Below are positions 46,420-55,194 of a stretch of 64,000 nt of DNA, in pieces (the first letter of the stretch is position 1; each line of letters starts with the position of its first letter). The notes below the pieces were generated by a model that searched no databases, was not told the DNA's origin, and saw nothing but the letters and a program-made list of their open reading frames with translations. The stretch lies in assembly GCF_900111875.1 (NCBI RefSeq), contig NZ_FOJU01000004.1, forward strand, positions 62,001 through 126,000, read 5' to 3'. The stretch comes from Poseidonocella pacifica. Lineage in GTDB: Bacteria > Pseudomonadota > Alphaproteobacteria > Rhodobacterales > Rhodobacteraceae. Both the position numbers and the translations under genes were made by a program.

Positions 46420-47402
46420 TGCGTTTTGTCGGCGTAGCGCCCCGTGGCGAAGATGTTCATGCCGTAACCCTACGGTCGGATGACCTTAGCGCCGAGATTT
46501 GGACTTTGGGCGCAACATTGGCCGACCTGCGACTTGAGGGAGTGGATTCTCCGCTGCTGCTTGCGCCTGCTGCCCCCTCAGAGATGGTGGGGCCGCTGCA
46601 ATACGCGGGGGCGGTCGTCGGGCCGGTTGCGAACCGGCTGCGTGATGGATCACTGTGGATTGACGGGGAGCGCTACAAATTGCCCCCCAATGAACCGACC
46701 GGGCACGTTGTCCATTGTGGCGAGGCGGGTGTCCATCATAGCATCTGGAAAATTGTCCATGCTGGTCCGACCGATGCGGTCCTCACGCTCGACCTTTCGG
46801 CTGGCGAAGACGGTCTACCGGGAACGCGCAGGCTCGAAGCGCACTATCAAATTAGCGGCGCGACCCTCGAGCTGACGCTTACTGGAAAGAGTGATGTGCA
46901 GACGGTGATGAACCTCGCGCATCACCCCTATTGGAACCTCGGATCGAATGGCGACACGGCAGATCACGAGTTACAGATCTTCGCGGATCATGTGTTGGAA
47001 ACGGACAAGGATCTTATCCCTATGGGATTGCCTCAGCCCGTTGAGGATACAAAGTTTGATTTCCGAACGGCCCATGCTTTGGATGGCGACGTCGAAATCG
47101 ACAACAGCTACTGTTTGGCTACCGCTTCGCGGCCAATGGCCTTGGCCGCGCGCCTTGCAGGGCCTTTGGCAAAGCTGACGCTGGAAACGACAGAGCCGGG
47201 GCTACAAGTGTTCAACGGATATTCATTGCCTATCACAGGCCCAAGGGTCTTGAACGATTTCGAATTCGGGCCGCGGTCGGGAGTGGCGTTGGAACCACAA
47301 GGCTGGCCCGATGCACCAAACCACCCCGATTACCCCAGCATCACGCTTTGCCCCGAAGAGGTGTATTGTCAGAGGACACGCTACCACCTTCAGATCGCGT
47401 GA
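46416..47402 (+). CDS. galM: Aldose 1-epimerase
   Basis: Mutarotase, 328 aa, interconverting alpha and beta anomers of galactose released by the two galactosidases. Family features are AGAVVGPVANRLRDG, a catalytic-His segment NLAHHPYWNLG, and VFNGYSLP near the C-terminus. The ATG overlaps the GH42 stop (ATGA). It is the last gene of the operon and ends two bases before the convergent cytochrome gene, with no hairpin between. Confidence 0.9.
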   Translation: MMRFVGVAPRGEDVHAVTLRSDDLSAEIWTLGATLADLRLEGVDSPLLLAPAAPSEMVGPLQYAGAVVGPVANRLRDGSLWIDGERYKLPPNEPTGHVVHCGEAGVHHSIWKIVHAGPTDAVLTLDLSAGEDGLPGTRRLEAHYQISGATLELTLTGKSDVQTVMNLAHHPYWNLGSNGDTADHELQIFADHVLETDKDLIPMGLPQPVEDTKFDFRTAHALDGDVEIDNSYCLATASRPMALAARLAGPLAKLTLETTEPGLQVFNGYSLPITGPRVLNDFEFGPRSGVALEPQGWPDAPNHPDYPSITLCPEEVYCQRTRYHLQIA

Positions 47403-47404
47403 TC

Positions 47405-47821
47405 CTACCGCGCTGCGCGCGAGAGATAGTGCGCCGCATCGGCAGCTTCGCCCGCGTTTCTAACTCGGTAGGGCATCTTGCTCTGGGCTTGCGGATCATC
47501 GAGAAATTTTGCCAGAAAGCCGCTTGGATCCTGAAGGTATTGGCTCAGGTTCGCCTCGGTCCAAACCAACCCGAATTCCCGCGCTTTGAGGATGGCGGAA
47601 CCATACCGAAAATCAGCATCGCCCGCTTTGCGCCCCACAATGCCGTAAAGGTTAGGGCCGGTGCGGGCGTCGCGTCCGACAAGCTTGTTGCCCTCCGGAT
47701 CGATCACGGCATGGCAGGTGGTGCATTGCTTTTCCACCACGACCCGACCGTTGTCGGCCGACTGGGTATGGCCGGAACTTGCGGCCAGAAGTGCGAAAAA
47801 TATCAGGGCGGAACGAAACAT
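47405..47821 (-). CDS. Small c-type cytochrome, cytochrome c2-like
   Basis: Periplasmic class I cytochrome, 138 aa. A signal peptide (MFRSALIFFALLAASSG) precedes the heme motif CTTCH. TGPNLYGIVGRKAG follows, and the sixth ligand Met is probably in SKMPYR. The sequence pattern resembles cytochrome c2, the soluble electron carrier between bc1 and oxidases or reaction centres. It is shorter, so its exact partner is uncertain. It stands alone on this strand. Confidence 0.87.
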   Translation of the reverse strand: MFRSALIFFALLAASSGHTQSADNGRVVVEKQCTTCHAVIDPEGNKLVGRDARTGPNLYGIVGRKAGDADFRYGSAILKAREFGLVWTEANLSQYLQDPSGFLAKFLDDPQAQSKMPYRVRNAGEAADAAHYLSRAAR

Positions 47822-47935
47822 GAGAACTCCGGGGGAGACGGGCAATAGATGAGGAGATAAGTTCTTTGATCGCCCAGTCCAAGGGGCTGTGCTGCCCTCT
47901 TGTACAAGAGGGCAGGAAGGGGCACCTGTCACGCC

Positions 47936-48457
47936 ATGACACAAACGCTAATACCCGCCTATCTAGATGGTCAGTTATGCCCTGTCGAGAAGCTCAAGGC
48001 GCATCGGCTCGGGCTGCGGCACAAGGCTGTTTCGGTGTTCGTTTTGCGGCGGGGGAACTTGCTTCTGCAGCAACGCGCGCTCGGCAAGTATCACACGCCG
48101 GGCCTCTGGGCGAACACCTGTTGCACCCATCCGCATTGGGGCGAAGCGCCGCTGGATTGCGCGAAGCGGCGGCTCGCCGAAGAGTTGGGGCTGCCGGGGC
48201 TCAATCCATTTTCCTGCGGGCAAGTTCACTATCGCGCGGAGGTCGGTGGCGGGTTGATCGAGGATGAGGACGTCTCTCTTTTCAAGCTCGATGCGCCCGA
48301 AGACCTCGAACCCGTGCCTAACCCCGAAGAAGTTCTCGATACCCGTTGGGTGGAGATTGCGGACCTCGAAGCAGAGATATCAAGAAGCCCGGAAAAGTTC
48401 ACGCCGTGGCTGCGCATCTATCTTGCTGAGCACAGACACCTGATACTCGGGGACTAA
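47936..48457 (+). CDS. idi: Isopentenyl-diphosphate delta-isomerase, type 1
   Basis: Nudix-fold isomerase interconverting IPP and DMAPP, 173 aa. The catalytic Cys is in TCCTHPHWGE and the Nudix-like helix is CAKRRLAEELGL, with a later EDEDVSLF. In phototrophic Rhodobacteraceae idi lies with carotenoid genes; here it is isolated between cytochrome c and rpe. The ATG at 47936 is used rather than a longer frame from 47900. It overlaps the convergent rpe by four bases. Confidence 0.94.
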   Translation: MTQTLIPAYLDGQLCPVEKLKAHRLGLRHKAVSVFVLRRGNLLLQQRALGKYHTPGLWANTCCTHPHWGEAPLDCAKRRLAEELGLPGLNPFSCGQVHYRAEVGGGLIEDEDVSLFKLDAPEDLEPVPNPEEVLDTRWVEIADLEAEISRSPEKFTPWLRIYLAEHRHLILGD

Positions 48458-49137
48458 AGCGCGGCTTCGGCGGCGGCTCTGATCGCGCGGATATTCTCAC
48501 CATAGACCTCAGGGGCGGAAACTGACCCACCGCGAAAGACTGCAGATCCCGCAACAAGCACATCGGCCCCGGCTGCCGCGACAAGTGGGGCTGTTTTCGG
48601 GTCGACCCCGCCGTCGATCTCTATGTGAATGGGCCGATCACCGATCATGTCCGAGAGGCTACGCACCTTCTCGATCTGACTCATGATGAAGCTTTGCCCA
48701 CCAAAGCCCGGATTTACCGTCATCACACATACCAAGTCGATCATGTCCATGAGTGGGGCGATCGCTTCGGCGGGCGTTCCGGGATTGAGGGCGATTCCGG
48801 CTTTCACACCATGGGAGCGAATGGCCTGCAGTGTCCGGTGAATGTGCGGCCCTGCTTCCAGGTGAGCGGTAATGACATCCGCGCCTGCATTGGCGAAGGC
48901 ATCGATATACGGATCGACCGGCGCGATCATCAGATGAACGTCCATCACCCCCTTGATATGCGGGCGGATGGCGGCACAGGTGGCGGGGCCAAATGTGATG
49001 TTGGGGACAAAATGCCCATCCATGACGTCCACATGAACCCAGTCGGCCCCTTGTGACTCGATCGCTGCGCATTCAGCGCCGAAGTTGGCGAAATCGGCCG
49101 AAAGGATCGAAGGGGCGATTTTGATAGCGCGTGTCAT
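48454..49137 (-). CDS. rpe: Ribulose-phosphate 3-epimerase
   Basis: Interconverts ribulose-5-phosphate and xylulose-5-phosphate in the pentose phosphate pathway, 227 aa. Signatures are IAPSILSADFANFGAE, VHVDVMDGHFVPNITFG, VMTVNPGFGGQSF and EIDGGVDPKT. The metal-binding His and Asp residues are in place. It lies 57 bases downstream of mutS on the same strand. Confidence 0.96.
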   Translation of the reverse strand: MTRAIKIAPSILSADFANFGAECAAIESQGADWVHVDVMDGHFVPNITFGPATCAAIRPHIKGVMDVHLMIAPVDPYIDAFANAGADVITAHLEAGPHIHRTLQAIRSHGVKAGIALNPGTPAEAIAPLMDMIDLVCVMTVNPGFGGQSFIMSQIEKVRSLSDMIGDRPIHIEIDGGVDPKTAPLVAAAGADVLVAGSAVFRGGSVSAPEVYGENIRAIRAAAEAAL

Positions 49138-49194
49138 GGCGGCGTCTCCTTTGGATCCTGTCCTAGATGGCCGCCTGAGACGAGCTTGGCAAGG

Positions 49195-51828
49195 TCAACT
49201 CTCGGCCAGCGACTTGAGCTCATAGAGCAGGTCTAGCGCTTCACGGGGAGAAAGTTCATCGGGATGAACCTGACGTAGTCGCTCAATGGCGGGTTGAGGC
49301 TTGGTCTTTGGGGGCGGAGCGGCGGCGACGCTGAACAAGGGCAAGTCATCGATGATCGTCTGTTTGGCGGGGGAGCCGCCTCGGTCACCCCTCTCCAGCG
49401 CATCAAGAACGGTGCGCGCGCGCGCCACGACCGAGGGCGGAAGGCCCGCGAGTTGGGCAACTTGGACCCCATAGGACCGGTCGGCAGCCCCTTTCCGAAC
49501 TTCATGGAGAAAGATCACGTCGCCATCGTGTTCCTTCACCGCGACGGTCGCATTGGCCACGCCCGGCAGCTTTCCAGCCAGCGCCGTGAGTTCGTGATAG
49601 TGGGTCGCAAAAAGTGCGCGACACCGGTTTGTTTCGTGCAGATGCTCCAGCGTTGCCCATGCGATCGAAAGCCCGTCGTATGTCGCCGTCCCGCGCCCGA
49701 TCTCATCAAGAATGACAAGGGCGCGGTCATCCGCCTGATTCAGGATGGCGGCGGTTTCGACCATTTCCACCATGAATGTCGAACGGCCCCGTGCGAGATC
49801 GTCCGACGCCCCCACACGGGAGTAGATCTGGCTGACGATCCCGATATGTGCACGCCGTGCCGGAACGAAGCTACCCATCTGGGCAAGAAGGGCGATGAGC
49901 GCGTTTTGCCGCAGAAAGGTAGATTTACCCGCCATATTCGGACCGGTGAGCAACCAGACAGGCGTCTCGCTCAACTCACATGTGTTCGCGATGAACGGAT
50001 CGCCCGAGCGGCGCAAGGCGGCCTCGACAACCGGGTGCCGTCCGCCCTCAATATCGAAGGCGCGGCTTGCATCAAGCTGGGGCCGTGTCCAATCCGCTTC
50101 GCGGGCAAGGGTCGCGAGGGCGACGGTCAGATCAATTTCCGCGAGCGCCTGCGAGAGGTTACCCAAGGGCCCTGCGCTTTTCAGTATGGCCTGCCTGAGT
50201 TCAGAGTAGATCCGTTTCTCAATCTCAAGCGCACGGCCGCCCGCGTTGAGGATGCGCGTCTCGAGGCCGCTCAACTCCACGGTGGTGAAACGCACCTGAT
50301 TTGCGGTGGTTTGCCGGTGGATAAAGGTCTCCGAGTGTGGCGGCGCCAGCATCTTTTGCGCATGGGTGGCCGTTGTTTCAATGAAATAGCCGAGGACGTT
50401 GTTGTGCTTGACCTTTAGGCTCTGGATCCCAGTGTCCTCGGCATATCGCGCCTGAAGCGATGCGACGATGCTGCGGCCTTCGTCGCGAAGCCTGCGCGTT
50501 TCGTCCAACTCGTCATCAAACCCGCTGGCGACAAAGCCGCCATCTCTTGCCAGCAGAGGAGGATCGGCCACGAGGGCCTCATCAAGGTACGCGCGCAGGT
50601 CTTCGTGTCCGCGCAGGCTCTTGGTGGCGCTCCGAATGAGGTCAGGAAGATCAAACCCTTCAAGCGCCGTTGCGATCTGTTCCGTACGTGCGAGCGCCGT
50701 GCCTATGCCCGCGAGGTCACGTGGCCCTCCGCGATCAAGTGCGAGCCGAGAAAGAGCGCGATCGACATCGGGAATATGGCGCAAACTCTCGCGCAGCGCG
50801 TTCGCAACCCCTGAGTTTTCCGCCGCGAAGCTTACGGCATCAAGGCGCGATTGGATCACATCCAACTGCCTTGAGGGGGCCGATAGGCGCCGCTCCAGCA
50901 AACGCGCGCCGGCGGCCGTCGCTGTGCGATCAATCGTCTGCAGCAGTGAGCCGGCTCGTCCTCCACCCAACGCCTGCGTCAGTTCGAGATTGCGGCGGGT
51001 CGACGCGTCGATCTGAACATTGCCCCCTGCGGGCTCCTGCTGCGGGGGGCGAAGCAAGGGCAGGTTGCCCTTCTGGGTGATGGTAAGCCATTCGACGATC
51101 GCGCCCATCGCGGCGATCTGCGCAAGCTCAAAGCTTCCGAAGGCGTCGATGGACGCAATTCCAAAAAGCTCACAGATGCGGCGGGTGGCGCTCGTGGAAT
51201 CGAAGGCTGATGCCCCCAGTGTCGTTAGCGAAGCTCCTGCTTCGTCCGTGATGTCTCTACACTTGCTCTCCTCGGCCTCCGAAACCAAAAGCTCCGCAGG
51301 TCTGATGCGGCCAAGTTCCGGGCCGAGCGACGCCTCCTTGAGGCCGGCGACATGAAACGCTCCTGTCGATATATCCACCCAAGCAAGCGCACATTCATCC
51401 CTGATCCGCGCGAAGGCGGCGAGAAAATTGTGCCGCCGCGCCTCCAGAAGAGAGTCTTCGGTCAAAGTGCCGGGTGTCACCAATCGCACGACATCGCGTT
51501 TCACAACGGATTTGGATCCACGCTTCTTGGCTTCGGCCGGGCTCTCAAGCTGTTCGCAAACAGCGACGCGAAAGCCTTTTCTGATGAGTGTCAAAAGATA
51601 GGATTCCGCCGCATGTACGGGAACGCCGCACATGGGAATATCCTCGCCCGCGTGTTTGCCCCGCTTCGTCAGCGCGATATCGAGCGCAGCGGAGGCGGCG
51701 ACCGCATCATCGAAGAACAACTCATAGAAATCGCCCATCCTGTAGAACAAGAGCGCGCCCGGGTGCGCTTCCTTGATCTCTAGGTACTGCACCATCATGG
51801 GCGTGGCTGCGGGGGCGTCTGATTTCAC
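49195..51828 (-). CDS. mutS: DNA mismatch repair protein MutS
   Basis: Mismatch recognition ATPase, 877 aa. The mismatch-contact motif [14 protein letters not shown] is near residue 29. Walker A is [13 protein letters not shown] and the later [17 protein letters not shown] and FATHYHELT are intact. GTG at 51828 lies six bases after AGGAG and is preferred to TTG at 51831, only three bases after it. The upstream region is unusually structured (see 51876-51941). Confidence 0.95.
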   Translation of the reverse strand: MKSDAPAATPMMVQYLEIKEAHPGALLFYRMGDFYELFFDDAVAASAALDIALTKRGKHAGEDIPMCGVPVHAAESYLLTLIRKGFRVAVCEQLESPAEAKKRGSKSVVKRDVVRLVTPGTLTEDSLLEARRHNFLAAFARIRDECALAWVDISTGAFHVAGLKEASLGPELGRIRPAELLVSEAEESKCRDITDEAGASLTTLGASAFDSTSATRRICELFGIASIDAFGSFELAQIAAMGAIVEWLTITQKGNLPLLRPPQQEPAGGNVQIDASTRRNLELTQALGGGRAGSLLQTIDRTATAAGARLLERRLSAPSRQLDVIQSRLDAVSFAAENSGVANALRESLRHIPDVDRALSRLALDRGGPRDLAGIGTALARTEQIATALEGFDLPDLIRSATKSLRGHEDLRAYLDEALVADPPLLARDGGFVASGFDDELDETRRLRDEGRSIVASLQARYAEDTGIQSLKVKHNNVLGYFIETTATHAQKMLAPPHSETFIHRQTTANQVRFTTVELSGLETRILNAGGRALEIEKRIYSELRQAILKSAGPLGNLSQALAEIDLTVALATLAREADWTRPQLDASRAFDIEGGRHPVVEAALRRSGDPFIANTCELSETPVWLLTGPNMAGKSTFLRQNALIALLAQMGSFVPARRAHIGIVSQIYSRVGASDDLARGRSTFMVEMVETAAILNQADDRALVILDEIGRGTATYDGLSIAWATLEHLHETNRCRALFATHYHELTALAGKLPGVANATVAVKEHDGDVIFLHEVRKGAADRSYGVQVAQLAGLPPSVVARARTVLDALERGDRGGSPAKQTIIDDLPLFSVAAAPPPKTKPQPAIERLRQVHPDELSPREALDLLYELKSLAES

Positions 51829-51875
51829 CAACTTCTCCTGACGGGTTGATCGGAGCGCAGACTAAAGTCCGGCCT

Positions 51876-51941
51876 CGGGGGATTGAACCCCCGTTCTTGC
51901 CCTCTGTCGCGGTAACCGCGGGAGCCAAGATAATCCCGCGG
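51876..51941 (-). ncRNA. Structured leader or unassigned RNA upstream of mutS
   Basis: On the minus strand, within 50-115 bases of the mutS start, there is a stem CCGCGGGA/TCCCGCGG with a 10-base loop. A mutually exclusive CGCGG/CCGCG hairpin shares one of its arms. A CGGGGG/CCCCCG hairpin closer to mutS has a TTCAATC loop like a tRNA T-arm. No cloverleaf, CCA end or tmRNA tag frame can be built. Alternative pairing suggests a regulatory leader, but function is unknown. Confidence 0.35.
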
Positions 51942-52266
51942 GCCCTGTGTATTCAAACCGCTTTGATTCGATGGACGGCGAAAATTGGCCGATCCAAAGC
52001 GCTTCGAGGATAGGTTAGCCCTCAGAACGACAATGCGCGCGAGATGAAAAGTTCGTTCGTGAAAAATCTATGCAACTTTTCGATGCCAGATGACGTAGGG
52101 AAAGCAAGATTGTTTCGCGCACATTTTTACGTAGCGTCATGACGGAAGGAAAACGTTGTTTGAAAGGCCAGAGGCTTCTACCTAGCTTGACTAACGGGTC
52201 AATTAACTTTGTTCCGGGCCATCGCCACCCAAGACGTTTTTTAACGAGTAAACGAGGTTTTTGCGG
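51942..52266. promoter_or_regulatory. Non-coding stretch before the STAS-like gene
   Basis: No open frame of merit is present. It becomes AT-richer toward the gene, with a TTGAC/GTCAA inverted repeat (52187-52202), and TTAAC half-sites at 52204-52208 and 52250-52254. The latter resemble halves of a CtrA box but the second halves do not match. It presumably holds the mutS promoter at its left end and that of the + strand gene at its right. Confidence 0.4.
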
Positions 52267-52716
52267 ATGAGTGCAACGCGCGCCAATCGGCCGGATATTT
52301 CTTTCGAGCCGATCCTGGAGGTTTCCGGATTCAGCATCAATCGGGTTACCGCTTTCAGCGAACCATCGGTGCTCTATCTCTATCTTCTGAGAGAGATCGC
52401 ACCGCATGACGTCGCCGAGATGCTCGAGGTCTTGCAGCGCCGGAACCTTGGCGAAGACAGCCTCCCCATGCTCATCGACGTTCGGGGCTATGATTTCAGC
52501 CGGGTGACGACCGATCATATTCGTATGATGGTTCAGATTTCTGCGCGATACCCTCATCGTGTATCCCTTCGGCGCGGAATCCTCGTCGACAGCGAAGTTG
52601 CTTACGGGATGTCGCGGATGCTTCAGAGTTGGTCTGCTGCGATGCGCGCCGCCGATGAGAATGCCTTTCGTATCGAGTATGAGTTCGAGACACTGCTGCA
52701 CTGGCTCTCGGAATAG
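52267..52716 (+). CDS. Small hypothetical protein, STAS/SEC14-like
   Basis: A 149-residue soluble protein. The alternation of helices and strands, the central LPMLIDVRGYDFS strand and the terminal FRIEYEFETLLHWL resemble SpoIIAA-like STAS/SEC14 proteins, but no catalytic motif can be named. ATG 52267 is chosen over a TTG two codons earlier. It stands alone with a long upstream region, so it may have its own regulation. Family assignment is tentative. Confidence 0.6.
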   Translation: MSATRANRPDISFEPILEVSGFSINRVTAFSEPSVLYLYLLREIAPHDVAEMLEVLQRRNLGEDSLPMLIDVRGYDFSRVTTDHIRMMVQISARYPHRVSLRRGILVDSEVAYGMSRMLQSWSAAMRAADENAFRIEYEFETLLHWLSE

Positions 52717-52784
52717 GCTCATTGCCTTGCGGCCACCGACCTCCACGGGCATTCTCTGCCTGAATTCTTCGGGCGGGGGCCACC

Positions 52785-53645
52785 ATGACCATCTGGAATC
52801 TCGGGTCTATCAACGTCGACAACTTCTATAGTGTGCCGCGTATCCCCGGGCCGGGCGAGACCATTGCCTCCACCGAATTGAGCATGGGTCTTGGTGGCAA
52901 GGGGGCGAATATGTCCGTCGCTGCCGCAAGGGCCGGCGCTCATGTGGCCCATATCGGCGCTGTGGGAAGTGACGGCGTCTGGGCGCGGGACCGTCTGACT
53001 GAATTTGGTGTCGACACCCGGCATATAGGCGTCCTGACGGGGGCGACGGGCCACGCCAATATCATGCGCGATACGGAGGGTGAAAACACCATCGTTCTCT
53101 ATCCGGGGGCCAATGCCAAAATCTCAACGGATATGATTGGCGCAGCAATTTCCGGGGCGGAAACGGGAGATTTCCTGTTGTTTCAGAATGAGACAGGGGA
53201 ACAAGGCTTTGCCGCGGAAACAGGTCGAAAGCTCGGAATGCGGGTCGCCTATGCGGTGGCACCTTACGTTCCGGGACGTCTTCGCGCGCTCGTGCCCTTT
53301 CTAGATCTGCTTATCCTGAACGCTGTGGAAGCGAGGCAATTACAGGATGAACTTGGGGTGCTCGCAGGGGAATTGGGCATTGAAAATGTCTTTGTCACCC
53401 ACGGGGCCGACGGCTGTGACTGGATTACCCAAGGTGAGACGCGCCGCTTTCCGGCCCATCCTGCCATTCCAGTAGATACGACGGGCGCGGGCGACACGTT
53501 TACCGGCTATCTCCTCGCCGGGCTCGATCGTGGCCATCCAGTAGAAGAAGCCATAGATCTGGCATCCCGAGCCGCCGCACTTATGGTAGCCCGTCATGGT
53601 ACGGCGGATGTCATTCCGGACTTGCGTGAGGTTCTCGCCCTCTGA
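52785..53645 (+). CDS. PfkB-family sugar kinase (ribokinase-like)
   Basis: ATP-dependent carbohydrate kinase, 286 aa. N-terminal substrate-side features are LGSINVDNFYSVPRIPGPGET and GGKGANMSVAAARAG; the catalytic C-terminal motif is DTTGAGDTFTGYLLAG with its general-base Asp. Closest in pattern to ribokinase. No sugar transporter or isomerase is adjacent, so the substrate is open. Confidence 0.85.
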   Translation: MTIWNLGSINVDNFYSVPRIPGPGETIASTELSMGLGGKGANMSVAAARAGAHVAHIGAVGSDGVWARDRLTEFGVDTRHIGVLTGATGHANIMRDTEGENTIVLYPGANAKISTDMIGAAISGAETGDFLLFQNETGEQGFAAETGRKLGMRVAYAVAPYVPGRLRALVPFLDLLILNAVEARQLQDELGVLAGELGIENVFVTHGADGCDWITQGETRRFPAHPAIPVDTTGAGDTFTGYLLAGLDRGHPVEEAIDLASRAAALMVARHGTADVIPDLREVLAL

Positions 53646-54311
53646 TCAGCCGCCGACGAACGGCGCGTCGTCGCCCCAGATCGAACGGATTCTTTGGTCG
53701 CGCCCACACCCCTCGCGGTACCGTTTATAGGCGTCCTTCTTGGCCACGTACCCAAATCTGGTCAGCACGCGGTCAGAGCTTTTGTAGTAATCCTGATGAT
53801 ACTCTTCAGCGCCGTAAAATGGCCCCGCGTTCAGAATGGGGGTCACGATCGTTTGGCCGATCTCCTTCTCGGCGGAGGCTACGGCGCTTCGTGCCAACTC
53901 CGCCTCCGAGGCGTCTTGCGCGAAGATTGCCGTTCTATAAGAGGCGCCGCGATCACAGAACTGACCCCCGGCATCGGTCGGGTCTACCGATCGGAGGAAC
54001 AAATTGATCAAGCTCGCCCGGCTTACCTGGGCTGGATCAAAGCGGATTTCTACAGCTTCATAGTGGCCGGTTCCGCCCGCAGTGACCTGTTTGTAAGTCG
54101 GATTCGGAACGGTTCCGCCAGTGTAGCCTGAGACAACCTCTTCGACACCCCGGACCTTTTCGAAGTCCGCTTCCACACACCAGAAGCATCCTCCTGCGAC
54201 GATCAGGGTTTCCTGGGCTGCGGCCTCGGCGCGTTCGCATGTGAGCAGGGCGGCAATCCCAAGCGCCAAAGTAAGCGACAGGACTTTGACTTTTTCAGGC
54301 AACAGGGTCAT
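53646..54311 (-). CDS. msrA: Peptide methionine-S-sulfoxide reductase MsrA, exported
   Basis: Repairs S-methionine sulfoxide in proteins, 221 aa. The catalytic Cys is in GGCFWCVEADF, followed by YTGGTVPNPTYKQV, GHYEAVEI and the EEYHQDYY segment. A signal peptide (residues about 1-30, ending CERAEA) marks this as a periplasmic form, unlike the cytoplasmic MsrA of E. coli. It is convergent with and adjacent to the sugar kinase. Confidence 0.93.
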   Translation of the reverse strand: MTLLPEKVKVLSLTLALGIAALLTCERAEAAAQETLIVAGGCFWCVEADFEKVRGVEEVVSGYTGGTVPNPTYKQVTAGGTGHYEAVEIRFDPAQVSRASLINLFLRSVDPTDAGGQFCDRGASYRTAIFAQDASEAELARSAVASAEKEIGQTIVTPILNAGPFYGAEEYHQDYYKSSDRVLTRFGYVAKKDAYKRYREGCGRDQRIRSIWGDDAPFVGG

Positions 54312-54409
54312 TCGATATCCTCCAGTATCTGACCAGAGTGCTACCGGGCGGAACGTTGGCCAAGCCCCTGCAACGCCGTTTCACGCAGAGGTGACGCCGG
54401 GTGATCGGT

Positions 54410-54754
54410 CTAGTTCAGACGGAGGAAAAGCGGATCGACACGTCGCCAGAAATGGAGCAGGTCCTGCGCTACGGAGGGGGTTTGTCCCATGGATTGCACG
54501 GCGTGGATGTCGGAGGATACGAGCGCGGCAAGCCGATAGCCCAAGGGTATGACAGGATCGTCCGAACGCCCGAACTGATCTTCGATCATCTCAGTGGCGG
54601 ATGTGACCGAATAGACAAGCGCCAGAGCCGGTTGCTCGGGCCAGCGTTGAGCCATGCGGCGCACCATGGAGCGTTTGCGAGGAGCATTCCCTGAAAGAAG
54701 TTCCTCCATTGCGAACTCGATCATATCGTCTAGCGCGGCATTGCGACTCACCAT
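54410..54754 (-). CDS. Conserved hypothetical protein
   Basis: A 114-residue, largely helical protein with no recognised motif. The N-terminal MVSRNAALDDMIEFAMEELL and central RRMAQRWPEQPALALVYSV suggest amphipathic helices. ATG at 54754 follows AAGG at good spacing; the frame extends to a TTG at 54769. Codon usage matches the neighbours, and the frame is free of the antisense clutter, which supports it as a real gene. Function unknown. Confidence 0.65.
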   Translation of the reverse strand: MVSRNAALDDMIEFAMEELLSGNAPRKRSMVRRMAQRWPEQPALALVYSVTSATEMIEDQFGRSDDPVIPLGYRLAALVSSDIHAVQSMGQTPSVAQDLLHFWRRVDPLFLRLN

Positions 54755-55038
54755 TTCGTACCTTTCCAATACACTGCTGCGGAACAGCGTCAGTGAGTTT
54801 ATGTAGCGACAATGTGCTTTTTCAGGAGGCCAATTTTACTAAAAAGTTAATAGTTTCCGGATTGAGCGGCAAACTGCCGGGCAATACCCTCTCTCGAAGT
54901 GCGTTGTAGAGGAGCCGTCAACAATCCGACGCGAGCTAATCTCAGGAGGCTCTCTTTCGCGTTGAAATCATGACCCAGGGTCATGGAATCATTCATTGCG
55001 GGGGGAGGTGGATCGAAGGATCTCTGACCCGATCCGAA
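54755..55038. other. Non-coding stretch between the hypothetical gene and tRNA-Arg
   Basis: This 284-base stretch holds no convincing gene. It includes a CGGCA-aac-TGCCG hairpin (54867-54879), a perfect 17-base inverted repeat (54969-54985), and a GGATCG/CGATCC pairing just after the tRNA 3' end. Its centre is AT-rich. Confidence 0.5.
54969..54985. repeat. Perfect inverted repeat CATGACCC-A-GGGTCATG
   Basis: Eight-base arms flank a single central A. Such compact symmetry suits a dimeric DNA-binding protein rather than an RNA hairpin. It lies between two minus-strand genes, about 215 bases upstream of the hypothetical gene at 54410-54754. Confidence 0.55.
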
Positions 55039-55115
55039 TGGTGACCCCGGCAGGATTCGAACCTGCAACCTGCCCCTTAGGAGGGGGCTGCTCTATCCAG
55101 TTGAGCCACGAGGTC
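55039..55115 (-). tRNA. tRNA-Arg (anticodon CCT)
   Basis: A complete 77-base cloverleaf with encoded CCA. The acceptor pairs GACCTCG with CGGGGTC. The D-arm is GCTC/GAGC, the anticodon stem is GCCCC/GGGGC with loop CTCCTAA (anticodon CCT, reading AGG), and the T-arm is GCAGG-TTCGAAT-CCTGC. No integrase or direct repeat of its 3' end is visible nearby. Confidence 0.97.
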
Positions 55116-55194
55116 ACCCGGCCCTTTTCGCCCGGAGTGACGTTCATGACAAGACCCTGCATTCGCTTGTACAGCGGAAGCGATCAGAAGTATC

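Noticed and set aside
49294-50418. 374-codon open frame on the + strand opposite mutS
   Set aside because: It is a shadow of the mutS reading frame in GC-rich DNA; the mutS product is complete and conserved, and the antisense product has no recognisable motif.
51870-51945. tRNA or two-piece tmRNA acceptor piece suggested by the TTCAATC loop
   Set aside because: No matching 5' acceptor strand, D-arm or anticodon arm could be placed, no CCA is encoded, and mutS starts where a tmRNA coding piece would be needed.
55039-55115. tRNA-Arg as an integration site of a genomic island
   Set aside because: No integrase gene, no direct repeat of the tRNA 3' end and no foreign-looking block next to it within the window.
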